DNA from: Trichopria drosophilae
Lineage: Eukaryota; Arthropoda; Insecta; Hymenoptera; Diapriidae
DNA length: 64,000 bases
Direction: 5' to 3'
Assembly: GCA_030407085.1 (NCBI GenBank)
Contig: CM059583.1
Coordinates: forward strand, 207,574,001 to 207,638,000
The notes beneath the pieces were generated by a model. It had not been told where the DNA came from. It saw only the letters and a program-made list of their open reading frames with translations, and did not search any database. Within the stretch, counting starts at the first letter, position 1. Every line of letters starts with the position of its first letter. The translations under genes were made by a program, and so were the position numbers. This document shows positions 1-13,074 of this stretch, in pieces.

Positions 1-26
1 TTTTTTGAGTGAAAATTTGCGCGTGC

Positions 27-100
27 GAGAACATTCCCGATGTAACATAACCAGAAACTGAAAGAAAGAGTGGCACTTATGAGAACATTCCCTATGTAAC
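27..100. repeat. 20-base direct repeat, 54-base spacing
   Basis: The 20 bases at 27-46 (GAGAACATTCCCGATGTAAC) recur at 81-100 with a single change (CCCG to CCCT). The stretch between holds nothing recognisable. Probably the edge of a repeat whose main body lies left of the window. Confidence 0.6.
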
Positions 101-229
101 TTATGTAGGAAAGAAGGGGAGTGGAGGATGGGGTTCCTTAAATGTGTAAAAAGTGAAAATGAGTATTTTCAAAACTTCGATCCTGACCGTTTGCCAGCCG
201 AAATATGAATAAATAACATTTTTAACACT

Positions 230-312
230 CCGGGCGCGAAGCTCGATTTCGCGCCCTAGGGCGAAACCTTCGGGCTCGAATTATCGAGCTTCACGCCCCC
301 CCCCCCCCCTCA
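230..312. repeat. GC-rich hairpin followed by poly-C run
   Basis: Arms 232-247 (GGGCGCGAAGCTCGAT) and 283-298 pair with one mismatch. A second smaller hairpin is nested inside: GGCGCGAA at 233-240 pairs with TTCGCGCC at 248-255. A run of C follows directly from about 296 to 309. In such AT-rich DNA this is a compositional outlier. It could be a small palindromic insertion or a remnant of a larger GC-rich element. No coding potential is visible. Confidence 0.6.
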
Positions 313-336
313 TACCACCACCGCTTTTTTGGTCTG

Positions 337-372
337 TTTCGTCCAGACCTATGGTCTGGGTCGAAGTAATTG
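337..372. repeat. Short palindromic repeat, copy 1
   Basis: TTCGTCCAGACC and GGTCTGGGTCGAAG form a near-palindrome. The same roughly 35-base unit occurs in the opposite orientation at 9209-9246, so it is a dispersed short repeat rather than chance. Confidence 0.5.
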
Positions 373-1402
373 ATACAACAAAGAATACGCCTAATTTATG
401 TTTCATAGTGTACGAGCTCCGTATTGGTACCCACAAGAGTATAATACCCGTATATCATTAATACGTTTTTTTATTTTTTGTTTTCTTTAAAATGGACAGA
501 TACCTTCTGAGAACTTTAGATTGATTAAATATTAAACATTTTTTCTGAAAATGTTAAGAAGTCTCAAGATTCACCGCATTCCATACAATCCGTAATTTGT
601 GGAAAATACATGTATAATGTTTATAATATATAATGTTTATAAATAATAATATACAATTTATTTTTCTCTTAATACAAAAATTCACGACTCATGAATGTCA
701 TACTATTGATACTTATACATCATGCAACAAACACGTGGCTGTTTCGAGAAGTAATTTTGTCAACAGTTATAATATCAAAGCTTCAGGAATATTGATTTCT
801 TATTACTCAGTAATGATATTTTATTCAAAAATGTCAGTGGAATATCGATTTTTTTCTATATACTGCAAAAATTAATGTTTTCGGGGAAGACACTGGTGTG
901 ATGATTTATAAGGCGTTTATATAGGTACCTTATTGTAGGTGTCTCCGTATATAAAAGATACATATAAGTGACTAAAGGTGACACGTTGGTTTGTCTGTTC
1001 AGACGTACTATGCACATGAGTTAAACTGATAGATGACACATAAACAATCGTCAATATAATATACCTATATTTATGTGTACTAATTTTCATATTCTTTTCT
1101 AAATGCGTATTACGGTAACCCTGCTCCCTTTTAAGCCATACTGAAGACAAATTAAGTTAGGTTCGGTCAGTTTGGACATTTCAAATTGTGATCAGTATCA
1201 TGCACACATATTGGTAATGAAAACTGTAAATCTTCACAGCTTTCGTTAACGTTTCGCCCAATATTGTAGCACCCATTTTGAACAAGATTAAGTTTGCTGC
1301 TAACCATACAACACTGTAAAATCATATGCCGTATGGATGTCTTAATTGAAGGTAGTGACATATTTAGAAACGTCTTATTTTAAAAAGTGTGACATGTACA
1401 TA

Positions 1403-1677
1403 CAGTAGGCCTCGCCCTAAGTTACACCATCCAAAGTTATATGTCTATCCAAAGTTATACATTTGGCTTGTCTAAAATTATACCACTCTCTTCCTCTCCT
1501 TCCCCCACCACATTGTTTTGCTGAGCCACACTCGCTTCGCGACAGTCACACACAGAATGACTCATTGCACGGATATAAACAGAGTTACGGAAGTGGGGAT
1601 AGTAAGGGGCTATAACTTTGGATAAATTTCCGCCATTTTCAAAGAACCGTTGGTATGACTTAGGGCGGGGGCTACTG
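1403..1677. mobile_element. MITE with TA target duplication (Tc1/mariner type)
   Basis: The 275-bp unit has terminal inverted repeats: the left end reads CAGTAGGCCTCGCCCTAAGT and the right end, read inverted, CAGTAGCCCCCGCCCTAAGT. A second inverted pair just inside includes ATCCAAAGTTAT. TA dinucleotides flank both ends (1401-1402 and 1678-1679), the target duplication of the Tc1/mariner superfamily. The interior is GC-richer than its surroundings. There is no transposase, so it would have been moved in trans. Confidence 0.75.
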
Positions 1678-1679
1678 TA

Positions 1680-3500
1680 CAACTGTCATATTTATGACAA
1701 AAAATAAGTTGAAGTGCGGTATCAAATAAAAAATTCTGATAAGAATCAGGCATTTAGTGTAAAGTTGAAAGATTAAGGCAACGATTTCGCCAAAATATAT
1801 TGATGGAATGATAACTTAAAAAAAGAATATTGTGATTGTGGTCTAAAATAGGATTTCTTTAATATTATTTACATTCTATTTTAAAAATTGATCGTACTTA
1901 TAAAGCGTACATGAAATAACCTGATAACGAGTTTAAAACTTCAAATAAAAACTTAAATTTTTTAATGTAATATATGGTATTAATTACAGTTATTGAGTAT
2001 ATTTATAATAAATAAATCATGATAATAACAGGTGCGATATATTCATTCCAATATGCCTATAATTGCGAATTGGGATTGCAGAATTATTAACTGAGATATT
2101 CCTTTCACAATGAAATTTATACCGTGGAATACTTTTCAGTAAGTAAATGAATTGCTAAAAAGGAAAATAAGAAGCTAGTGAAGCTATATGTTCCTGCATT
2201 CTTTGGTCGACAACCCCATGGGGAAGCTCCGACCCGTAACCGAAGCTCTACGAAGAAGAAATAATTACATTGTTTTTAACTGAACGGATTAGTGTTCGCT
2301 GTAGTACAGTACATGAAAAATATTACAATGCCAAGTAAATGATGGAAAATTTAAACAAACAGTGGAATTCAATTGTCTTTATTTTACGAAGCTTAATACT
2401 AATCCACGCCACTCTATAAATATAAACGCTTTATCGTATATTAATATCCGTTCAATGACCATGCAAGGAGTGTTTTGAAATACTTGACTAGTAAAACAAC
2501 AGACAAAGGTTAAAATATTAAATGATGTAAGTAAATATTAAAAAGAATAGACAACATGGTCAGATTAGGATTTCCTTTGCATTGTATATATATTGCATAT
2601 AAATTGCACGTAATTGTGCATCGTCAATCAAAGAATAGAATTTAGTATAAGATGCCGCTGTTCATTAACCAATGTTAATACCAGAACTTCCGGACTTAAA
2701 ATAATTTATGAAGCGCTTGATTTACTTACACTTACCGTGTTTGCCACAATCAGTTAAGAATTTAATAACTCTACATAGAGGTCAGCATGGTTTCACAAAT
2801 CTCATTTATGGATGTGCTAAGAAGTGTAGAGTGTGGTGAATTAAACCTTTTGTTATTGAAAAGAAAATATTTTTTTTCATCGCTGTGAAACTGGAGTGTT
2901 ATTAAATAACTTGGACAATTATCAAACAGTTAATTCGTATAATATTATTGAGTCCAAAAACAGACTTCGAACATTTAGTTTGTATATGAGTACAGTAGTT
3001 AGATTGACTTTTAAATTACAAATTTTAATAACAGAATGATTCCCTGAATAACTGCTATTTCTGTAAATCATTAAAGTCATAGTTTTGCATCACAACTAAC
3101 TAATAAAAAGCTATTGAAACCTATTTTGAAATTTTAGAATTTTTGAAGTAACGACATTATCGATGAGTTTATAGACAAAAATCAAATCCCAGTATAGTTT
3201 TTAATAATGCAATCTAGTAGTAATAATTGTCTTATTAAAAGAAAATTGGTGCCTTTAATAATTAATTAAAACTTTATGCAATAAGCATTCACATTATATA
3301 CAAGTTATGTACAATGAAACAGGTATCAAAAAATCTTGTTTTTTCATACTTTCCAGTTACGACAAAGAAATTATATTAAAAAATATAAATAAAATAGGTT
3401 TTCTCTCCAATACAATTTCAGTATGTTGATATTTTTATTGTGTTTCCATTCAGTTGCTTACAATTTGCAATTGGCAGTCATTTCGGGGTGATGTGATCCC
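1680..3500. other. AT-rich non-coding stretch
   Basis: No recognisable gene, RNA or clear repeat. Open frames are short and stop-rich in all six frames. Low-complexity A/T runs dominate. Confidence 0.6.
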
Positions 3501-3645
3501 TCTCTAAATTTTTTGAAGTGATAACTATGCCAGTCATGTGAAAAAGGGAATTATTTTAAGCAGTGGAGTGAATCTTAACTCATAATGAGTCCTAATGGAC
3601 TTTTTCATTAAAGTGGCTCAGTTTTTTCTTCAAGGAATTTAGAGA
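3501..3645. mobile_element. Palindromic 'GAGTGAAA' MITE, copy 1
   Basis: The left end TCTCTAAATTTTTTGAAG is the inverted partner of the right end CTTCAAGGAATTTAGAGA. Related units lie at 27744-27931, 28505-28656 and 63682-63822. All share ends of the type CTAAATTCCTTGGAGTGAAA and interior GAGTGAAA/TTTCACTC words in both orientations. There is no coding content. Confidence 0.65.
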
Positions 3646-3749
3646 TCCCTTTCTGTAGATTTCCAAAATTTGTATTTATTGAAGAAAATAAGAAATCTCT
3701 TTGAAAATGTTCTGGATGCTCTGACTAAAAAATGAGATTTCTTGTTAAA

Positions 3750-4180
3750 TTCGAAGAACAAAGTGTTTTTAGGAATTCATCTAAGAATATTCCTGAATTT
3801 TGTCAGATATTTTAAACGATATTTTCAGAAAAAAAATATTTTTTTTAATTTCAATTGTTTACGAAAAATGCTGAACAAATTTTGGTACATTCTGTGATTA
3901 TTTTTAGTTGTTTGCAGTTTCCTCCAAAGGTTCGTAGTTTACGAGGAAAGGAATTTAAAATATTATAATTTATGATTTTTTTTCCTCGAAAATTATGAAC
4001 TTTAGGAGAAAATTAAACAAACCAAAAATACTTAGAATTCATTTAAAAAAAAGTACAAACATTTTTTCAGAATTTTCGTTAATTTCTCAAAATACAATTT
4101 AAAAACTCAGCAATTTTTTAAAAAAAGCTCGTTCTTTTTGAGTCAGAAATTTTTCAAAGAAATTTTTATTGAGAACGCAA
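3750..4180. repeat. Fold-back repeat family A, copy 1
   Basis: A diverged long inverted repeat. The most central arms are clear: CAAAGGTTCGTAGTTTACGA before 3944 against TCGAAAATTATGAACTTT from 3986, with a loop of about 37 bases. Further out, AAAAATGCTGAACAAATTTT and related words pair with the right half. The same core, loop length and order occur at 20990-21441. Outer edges are approximate. Confidence 0.6.
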
Positions 4181-4589
4181 TTTTGAGGTCGTTAAAATAT
4201 TTTCTTAAAATTCAAATATTTTTTCACACCTTTCTTCAGAGTCTCAATGGAATCCCAATATTTTGACAGTTAATAAGTATAAATATTTCCTAAGCGTTCA
4301 TCATGTTGGCATGCTTGACTACTTAATGTTGTTAATGTGTATGATTATTAATTGTTCCGCCTGCGACTAGTCCGGGTTTTAAGAAAGTTTATAGTACATA
4401 TCTCTTACACTATTTAATATATACAAATTTTAAAAACTACAGAAAAGAATCTCTGTGAAATGGAAACTGAGCCACTTCAATGAAATGAAAAAGATTGAAA
4501 AAAATAAAAATGTCTTAATTTTTGGACAATTTTTTTCATGTTTATCGTCATATTGGAATTCGCGACGGCTGAAACTCTATTTTAACCTC

Positions 4590-4796
4590 AGAATCATGAA
4601 GAGCGACTTCGAAAATAGTGGAATATGTATCTTTCAATATTTTCCAACTTCGATTTGCGGATTTGCATCACAGGATATTGACCATATCCTATGGCAGTGC
4701 CCAAGGTATGAAGATAGCCTAGCAGGAGAGAACCTATCCAGAAATTATGTGCAAATAAGGAACGACCACCGTACATCTTCTCATATTTTCTTGTGA
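4590..4796 (+). pseudogene. C-terminal fragment of a non-LTR retrotransposon ORF2
   Basis: Only the end of the reading frame at 4455-4796 looks like a real protein. It contains CG, then IDHILWQCPRY, i.e. the C-x-H-x4-C zinc-knuckle-like tail that follows reverse transcriptase and RNase H in Jockey/R1/I-like elements. The preceding part (about 4590-4660) loosely fits the expected tail. Nothing upstream continues the enzyme, so the copy is severely truncated. The first 45 residues of the open frame are probably chance. Family assignment rests on the motif; the exact clade cannot be told. Confidence 0.55.
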
Positions 4797-4799
4797 AGT

Positions 4800-7283
4800 C
4801 GAATATTTCTTTACTAAAAATTATACTTTTATTTGTCAGAAAAACTGAGTTTTCAGTTTTTTCGCGCAAATTTGCGAAATTTCAGAAGGTTATTTAAATT
4901 TATAATTTCGCCCAATTTTTGATCCGAGAAATGCTCCCGTGTTTTATGAATTAATTACTTGTTAATGAATTTTATAAAAATAAAATATAACGTACCGATT
5001 ACTTAAAAATTTAATGCTGAATAACAATGCAAATTGTACACACTTGTTAGTGTCACATTATAATTGTAACTTTAAATCCCCAATACCCTTCGTTTATCTT
5101 ATATGTCAGACAAAAATTAAAATCGACAAAAACATGTAATTAGCTGAATAATTCTAAAATATGAAATTTTGCAATCCAATGTATAAAAATTGACGGAATC
5201 ATTTTACGGATTCAATAATGAACGATTAAAAAAGCGATTTCTTAGGATTATCATCCATAAAAGTTTATGTTATTTAGTTTTTCTATGTTTCTAAATTGAA
5301 TCAAAATATAATTACAGATTTTTTAAATTCATGTCAGATATTTTTCAAAAATCAAATCAGATTGTGTTGAAACTTATAGTTCGAGGATTTTTAAGCTCGT
5401 TGAATCCAAAATCTGTGCATAATTTAGAAATGAAACGTTTTTCCGAATTTTCGGAAAGATTACAAAATTAATCTCTCTTAGCCATTATTATAATATAATA
5501 TTGCCTAACCACCGCAGCATGGAAGAATAAGAAATGAAATACACATATTATTTTGTTTAAATCACCTACATTTTAACATCTTTTTAAAACTTTTTCAAGG
5601 TTTGTAAAATGTATACATTCAGATAAACTGAACAATTTTTTTACTATCGAGTGATGCTCCACCGCATAAATTAACATATGTTACAAATCTTGAGGCTTAA
5701 GGTAGATTAAGTAAAAAAAAGTCTGAAAAACAACTTAAAAAATTTGTTATTGATTAGGTCATTACTTTCAAGTTCTAACGTGAATCTAATTTATTATAAT
5801 AAATTATATTTGTAAAATTGAAAATTCATTCCTGTGAATACTGATCACAACTCTTTCAAGTAATTATGTTGCATTATAATAATCCAAATCTCAAATCTAA
5901 TATTAACTCAAATTTTATGATTTTTTATCTAAAAAGCATTGAGGTATGCTGGCGATTTCTGTACAGATTAGTAAGCTAACTAGCTTAGTAATCTATTAAA
6001 TATTGCAAGTTTTATAGTTACTTATGTGGTTCCATAAAAATGAAAAACGATCATAATAGCTTCGTTATTCAAGTAAACGGAGATCTTAATTATTACCTCA
6101 ATTTGTCACCTCTGGAGAGAATGAGTAAAAAATGATCAAGTTTATTGCACATTAAGGACGATCATAAAGGCGAAACTGGCAAGGACCTCGCGTTTAACCA
6201 CTAATTGGCGACAAGTGGCAAGTGCACGTTGTTTCGATAATGGAGACAAGTAGCGGCAACTAGTTATCCATTACAGACCTGTTGTCAGTGTTAATGCCGG
6301 GGTTACTAGTTGGCTCTACATTACCATTTTCATCATGTCTTTGTACATAACATACCACAGTGGAATTCCCTGACAACATCACTAGTTATTAACCTATACA
6401 TTTCATAATTTCTCGATGCATTACATTAATAATATAGAATTTTAATATCTGATTGCAATTTAAGAATATTCTTCACAGAAAAACTTCCTATTTTGAACAT
6501 TTCTATTCCTGTCATAATATTTGCAGAAGCACCGAGCTGTCACTGTCAAGTTATTCTTGTGCTCTTATTGAGACGTAAGAATTCATGTACTCATTGCTGC
6601 TAGTATCATCTGGCTGCTCCCCCCTTGCTCCCTTTAAGGACAGAGAGCGGTAAACTGAAACACGAGGATTTCTTACTTGGTTACTTAGTTTATGACTAAA
6701 CTACTTCATTTTAGGTTTCAAAACTAATTTAGCATTTTTTTTTAGAAATACATACCCTGGTAAAAAAGAAAACATTTTTTGCACAATTCTTACATAACAT
6801 TTTTATTTACCATGTTAAAGGTATAGGGGGAAATGGCCAGCCTAAGAAAAAATTGACAAATTTCTACCACGGTATTAATGTAAATAATAAATAATTATTA
6901 TTAATAAAAAATATTGCATCGTTTCACATAAAAACTACAATATACTTATTTAATACATACCACAGTAAATTAACTATACAAGATCTCTTAATCAGGGATC
7001 CTCGGTGAAGTCATGTGGTTCAGCCCCGTACGTAATATTCAAGTATCCCAAAAATAAACTAAAATTATAACGTCGCAAGAACCGAGTTTGTGAAATTAAA
7101 TATATACATTGCAAATTATGATATCCTAAATTTTAATATTACAAGCATAATGAATATTCTAAATATGTAGTCTAAATACTTTTTTGTAACAATCGTTAGA
7201 ATTTCTTTTATAGTCCTTTTTGTCAAAATATACCACTTTTGCGTTGAAACATAAACATGTGAATTTTTTAGGGAAAAAACTAA
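4800..7283. other. AT-rich stretch with one more complex segment
   Basis: No gene is recognised. The part from about 6150 to 6330 is less AT-rich and less repetitive (for example GGCGACAAGTGGCAAGTGCA near 6206), so it could be conserved non-coding DNA, but the sequence alone does not show function. Confidence 0.4.
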
Positions 7284-7287
7284 TTAC

Positions 7288-8248
7288 CCCCTTAACTGGC
7301 GATGACGTCTATAGACGTCATATCAATATCTTTGAAACGACTCAACCAATCGTTGTCAAAATGGAATTTGTAACTGTCAAAATTTCAAAATTCAAAATAG
7401 CCGATCCAATAAGGCGATCGAAAAAGCATAGAAGTTTTTCATTTTCCGCAATCTTTACTACTCATACGTTTTTGGGGTCGCTGAATTCAAATTGGAGATC
7501 AAAATTTCAGAAATCAAAATGGCCGATCCAATATGGTGAACCAAAATGAAAAATGTTACTTGATTCTGTTAAAATTTGTTACTAGGGGGTTTTTGGGGTC
7601 GCTGATTACGAATATGTCATCGGTTTCTCAAAATTCAAAATGGCTGACCTAATATAGTGTGAAAAAAATTAAATAATTTAAAGCACTATATATTGCCCAA
7701 TCCGACGTCAAATTTGCTAAAGTCAATAGGTAGATCCAAGATGGCAAACCGAATGCGGAAGATGAATTTTGACCTTATATTAGCGACCTCAATTTCATGT
7801 ATTTCATAAAATACTTTTGCCATAATTTTGAGAGACTGTAGAATTGCACTAGTGATCTAATAGTGCACGAAATTACTATTAGTGAACACTACTAGTGCTG
7901 ATCATTTGTGCACACTAGTAGTTTTTTTTTACGAGAAGAGCGGGCAAGTGCGCATATTTTTCCGAAGCCATGCCATTCTCTCTTTCTTCTGCTCAACGAA
8001 AAGAAGAGGACGGAGAGTATTTTAGACTCCAAAAACTCCCGAGTAACAAATTTCTATTACATCAAGTAAATTTTTGCATTTTGGTCCGAAATCTTGGATC
8101 CGCCATTTTGAATTTTTAAATTCTGACATCAGATTCGTAATCAGCGACCCTAAAAACTCCCTAAATAACATTGTCATCGAAATTGGATGAAAACTGGCTC
8201 GTACCAGTTTTGGCACTTGTTATTTAAAAACGCCTACCAGTGAAGGGG
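7288..8248. mobile_element. TTAA-type (piggyBac-like) non-autonomous element, copy 1
   Basis: The left end CCCCTTAACTGG (7288-7299) is the inverted partner of the right end CCAGTGAAGGGG (8237-8248) with one mismatch. The right flank is TTAA (8249-8252); the left flank is TTAC (7284-7287), a one-base decay of the same duplication. A perfect 20-bp palindrome, ATGACGTCTA/TAGACGTCAT, lies 14 bases from the left end. The interior repeats GGTCGCTGATTACGAAT and AAAATGGCNGATCC-type blocks first forward (about 7390-7680) and then inverted (about 8080-8160). The right subterminal word TTTTGGCACTT is shared with the element at 57277-58445. TTAA target sites and CCC ends are typical of the piggyBac superfamily. 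No transposase is present; the 109-aa open frame at 7220-7549 runs across the left boundary and is a by-product. Confidence 0.75.
7302..7321. promoter_or_regulatory. Perfect 20-bp palindrome inside TTAA element
   Basis: ATGACGTCTA followed by its exact inverse complement. It starts 14 bases inside the element, as in the copy at 57291-57310. It also contains TGACGTC, a CRE-like core. Likely a transposase-binding or hairpin site; this role is inferred. Confidence 0.6.
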
Positions 8249-8252
8249 TTAA

Positions 8253-9208
8253 TACTCTTTTCCTATCTGTCATCGAAGATATAATGACCAGTTGGCTTTG
8301 TTCACCGAATTTGAAAGAGGATGCCAATAAATATCAATTTTGTTGTTTCATAACATTTGGATTAAATGTTACTGCACCCAACGCTGCGTCTAAACTTTGA
8401 ATATTCGGAAACTTTGAATATACAGTATGTTGCTCTTTATTATTGACGAATAGTCTCACGAGTATATAAATTAGCTAAATCGAACTGATCAGTTCCAATA
8501 ACTAAACTCGTTCAGTACTCACGACCGAACCAGTTTAGGCAATCATTTAGTTGCGTGAATCCAACGAGATCCGCCAACAAGTCGTGAAAACAAAATAAAA
8601 TTTAATTCTTTTGCTGTACATTTGGTAATTTGACCAAAATACATACCCTACATACATTAATACCACGCATTCTAAATTGCATAATTAAATATTGAATAAT
8701 GACGAATTTGGCTTTTTATTTTATCTCTTTTGCGATATGAAAAGAAAACGGGAATTTTTCGAATCTCTTCAGAATATTTTTGTACAAAATATTGAATTTT
8801 TTTGTTCTTATTCAAATTTCAAAACATTTTTCTGAATATCTATCTATGTTAAAATTTTCGTTAAACTGAAAACTTTCTAAAGTTAATGGTCGAAGATTTT
8901 CATAATAGAAACAAAATACTTACAACTTATTTTGTACATTTGAAGATACACTGAAAAAATACTTGGTTCGCCCAATCAAATGGTTGAAAATTTTTTGAAG
9001 AATTTTGCTTCATGTCGGATTGCAACAGAAAAACAAATTTCATTCTGTGGCAATCCCAAATCTGTCGGTTGTCCAATCAGTGTCATTCCTAACAGCTGGG
9101 ACGTAATGAATTGAAAACGTTCTTAAAATATATAAATTTGTTCAAGAACATATATGAACCATTATGAAATAATTTCTAGTTGTTTATTTTTCGATCGTTT
9201 TTCAGAGG
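8253..9208. other. AT-rich stretch, nothing recognised
   Basis: No supported gene or element. Words around 8770-8900 resemble the A-rich arms of fold-back family A but do not form a convincing copy. Confidence 0.4.
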
Positions 9209-9246
9209 TTTTACTTCGACCCAGACTTTAGGTTTGGACGAAGTAT
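9209..9246. repeat. Short palindromic repeat, copy 2 (inverted)
   Basis: ACTTCGACCCAGAC and GTTTGGACGAAGT form a near-palindrome that matches 337-372 in the opposite orientation. Confidence 0.5.
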
Positions 9247-9589
9247 TGAATTTGGTCACTTCAGGCATAAAAATTACCCTGTAGTTTTTCATCAAATGTC
9301 GACGTTCCTTTTAATATCAAAGCCAGTAGTTATCGATTCCAAAATTTTACATGTAAGTTGACCATAAATTAATACGCTCGACGTAAACTGATATCCCAGT
9401 TACGTCTGTTTCCTTCTTTCTTTCTTTAAAAGTAACGTTTACATTTGAAGAATAACCATCATCTGATTAATTAAAAACGGTCCAGAAATATATGATATTT
9501 AATATTAAATTAGGAATTAAATCATATTTATACATCCCGACACATCAAAATCCAATATAACGTAAAGTCATTCGCTACTATTGATACTC

Positions 9590-9850
9590 CTTAATCCGAG
9601 TTGAAAAATTGTGTAGTAATAAAATAGGATTCGTTCGGATTGAATACCCAGAATAAAATGGACTGTGAATGCTTGTTTTGAATGATGTAGGTAACCTTAG
9701 ATTAAAACGGATTGCACATTATTTGTTCAGATTAAGTCAAGTTTCGTTCGAATTAAAAAAATGGAATTAAACGGATTGGCAAGTTTTGAAAAATAGACCA
9801 ACTACGTATTACCTAAAATTGATCGGATTAAATGTCTTGAAATCCGATAC
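9590..9850. repeat. Region with recurring CGGATT words in both orientations
   Basis: Words such as TAATCCGAGTT, TTCGGATTGAAT, AAAACGGATTGCA, AAACGGATTGGC and CGGATTAAATG recur through about 260 bases, in both orientations. This is the pattern of a decayed palindromic MITE. Ends and target duplication could not be defined. Confidence 0.4.
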
Positions 9851-12452
9851 TTTCGCGAAGGAAGTAACTGAATGTGATTTTAGTTATCATGCAATTACGC
9901 AAAGAGAACTGAATGACCTGTGCCCAACAAACGAAATATGTTAATTATTACGAAATGTTTTTTATGTACAAGCAATCATTTTCTCAATGTACATTTAGTG
10001 CCTTGTAAGTATCCAAAATAGAAAATGGGAAAAAACATAATACACTCATAACCCATTATTGTTTACTTCATTGATGCATTTCGAAATGTATGTTGCTGGA
10101 AGCGTTACATAAACATCATTTGATTCGGTTTTATTCTCATGATTTTCGTTGAAATTTGAATATTTCACGCACTCACAATGAAAATCAATGACGCTTTGGA
10201 AATGAAACGTCACAATAGTTCAGCGTTGTATCATGCACGATTAAATCCTTTGATTACCATTGTTGGCTACGACCATTGGCAATCGTCGCTTTCGGGAAGT
10301 ATGAAATATTCACCCCAACGCGTCTGGGTATAAGGACCATGAACTGAACGAAATATTTTATTAAACTCGACATAAAAAAATGACTCCAAAGTTTTTCGTT
10401 GAAACTGAAATTCGTCATTAACCTTAAATGTTAAAAACGTCTCCTAATTAAGGCCCTCTATCGACAATTACAGGTTTTTAAATATGCAAGCTTCATTTAA
10501 TGGCTTCATTTGCATGCACAATAAAGTTACTTTAAAACGCCCTCAGAAGTGTCGTGCTCAGAAGTTGTAAACTGCAGCGGTAACATTTTCACTTATTCAG
10601 ACATAACATGAAAACGGTTTATAAGTCGTTAGATTCTGAAGAAATTATACCACGATGTAATAGATTCCACGAAATTGCTTATAAAGACAGAATGATTAAT
10701 AAAAATTCTTGTCTATTGCATACCTTTAATGTAATACGAAGCAGGGTCGTTAAGAAAATACATCAAAAGATAATTTGATTCGAAATATGCAGATATTTCT
10801 TCATGTTTCACTCGTCGTTTAATAAATTTGTTCTATGATATTTATATCATCATAAATTTACCTCCTACGCATTTTGACTTTTGACACCAATTTGACATAT
10901 TTTTTCGGAAATCTTATTTGTAATGATCATTAAGTTCGTATGCCTGTTTTTCAGAGTACTCAATACTTGTTTTATTTATGAATTTACGAAGTAAGATTCA
11001 CTATTTTCAGTACTTCATAGCAATCCGACAATAAATATCCTGAATAAACATCCCTCCTGTAGGAGTAATCATGATTCATTTGTTATATAAAACAAAAATT
11101 ACTGCCTGTGAAAAAACAAAGTAACAATATACTTATTATTCAATTGTTATTGGTAAAATCATAATTTCTCACGAAAATAGACTAATGAAGATCTTTTCAC
11201 CAATGCCTCATTTTGTTTAATTTTAGAACCGATATCAGACCTATATTTATTTCAGTTGATTGAATTTTACTGCGTGTTTGAAAACACAAAGATAATATTG
11301 ACATTAGGTAATAATAAAAAAACAATAAGAATAATTTCACTATTTATTCAACTCCATCATTCTTATATTTTCGTGTTCCTTGCGGTAATTTATCGTCAAT
11401 GACTCATGGATGTCTATAAGCTACCAATCATTACTTGGCACCTAGTTATGAGAATCGATTTGAAAATATTACGTTTTATGATCATCATTCATATACGAAA
11501 AAAAATTTCCTTCGTTTTCTATTATATTCCTTTAACCTTTCTGTTACTTGAAACTCGCGGGTTTTATACGAAATTTCTAAAACTAGTCATTTTAAATTTC
11601 TAATTAAAAACAAAACTTTTAAAACTGAATTTGGTAACATTGCATGTAACTAAATTAAATTAAATGTGCAGAGGCAGGGTCAATCGGAAACCCGAATAGG
11701 TTTGAATAAATAAAAACCGTTTAAAATTATAAAGTGACGGTAACTGCTTTAAAATTATTATTTATTGACAGCTATTTACCAAAATATACAAAACATCCAT
11801 AATGTTCAACATCGGGGACAGTCTTATAGTTTTGTTTTAAGTATCTTCCTCTCAGATTTTGGTCACTTCTAAAGTTTCATTTCTTTATTATAAACATAAA
11901 TGATGGGTACATTTGTGGCACTAGATAACTGGTTTGAAATCTGCCTTTTTAAGAAATCGTTATGTAATACTTTTTTTATATAAAAATTGATGTATCCAGA
12001 ACGAATAATTTAATGTTATTTTTTACGTACACATTTTAAATAAAATTGAAATATATTATCATGAATAACACGTATCTGCTATTATTCCCTAAAATATCGA
12101 CATTACTTTATCAACGCGATAAATATGATGAAAAATAATGAATATCCAGTGTTCCTTTGAGTCAGTATTCCCCGTTTGTTTTTTGAAAAAAGTAAATTGT
12201 TTATTTCAATATTATAATAATGTATAGCGCCCTAAACATGTTATCTCTGAGAAAAATTATTATAAATAAAATCGTTTTCCGCTTTATCCCGCCTTGCCCT
12301 AAATTAAACTTGCATTGTTCTCGCGTGTTTCCCAGTAATCTGAAAATGCTATACGTTACGCTATGGAAACCGATCATAGATCTAGTATCATATCTCGAAC
12401 TGAATAAAGAACAGCATCTACACGATAATTATTCGTATTCCAACATTTAAAC
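9851..12452. other. Non-coding stretch
   Basis: No gene is recognised. The segment 10080-10330 is more complex than its surroundings. At 10508-10525 ATTTGCATGCACAATAAA places a POU/octamer word next to a Sox-like ACAAT word. The open frames at 11406-11603 and 12220-12450 show no recognisable domain. Confidence 0.4.
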
Positions 12453-12559
12453 AACCTCGGTACCATTAATTTAAGAAATTTTCATAGAATGAAAATTCTA
12501 ATGAGTCTTTTCTTGGTGAAGTCGGTCCCTCGAATAAAACAATTTAAATTTTAAAAAAA

Positions 12560-12591
12560 CGTTTCGGCAACCTGATGTGTGCCCTCTTCAG
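12560..12591 (-). ncRNA. Hammerhead-like hairpin motif, left arm
   Basis: On the minus strand CTGAAGA, a stem GGCA/TGCC with loop, then GAAACG: the order of the conserved hammerhead core CUGANGA - stem II - GAAA. The stem is short and imperfect, and stems I and III were not established. Confidence 0.35.
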
Positions 12592-13074
12592 TTTATTTTT
12601 TTTTACAATTATGGTTGTAAAGAATTAGAAATTAAAATCACGCGATGCAGTATTAACATGTCAAAGTAGTGTTGGTGAGTGCAGCATGAATTTTGACAGC
12701 ATCTGTCAATACAATTATGATGACTTTAAATCTATGCTAGAAGTGGAAAGACCGATCTTAAGGTCATTTCCCGTCGATGAGGTTAATTGACGTTTTTCTT
12801 CTCACTGACACTTTACATGATTTGACATTTGATGAAAATGGTTTGTGTATTTCAAGCATATATCGCGGAATTGATTGTCCAAGATCGGTCGAATAGACCT
12901 TAAGATCGGTCTTTCCACTTCTAGCATAGATTTAAAGTCATCATAATTGTATTGACAGATGCTGTCAAAATTCATGCTGCACTCACCAACACTACTTTGA
13001 CATGTTAATACTGCATCGCGTGATTTTAATTTCTAATTCTTTACAACCATAATTGTAAAAAAAAAAAAAATAAA

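Noticed and set aside
4455..4590. First part of the 113-codon frame as part of a gene
   Set aside because: Lys/Asn-rich AT translation with no similarity to the retrotransposon tail that follows.
7220..7549. 109-codon open frame
   Set aside because: It starts outside and runs into the TTAA element, and is built of the element's repeated non-coding blocks.
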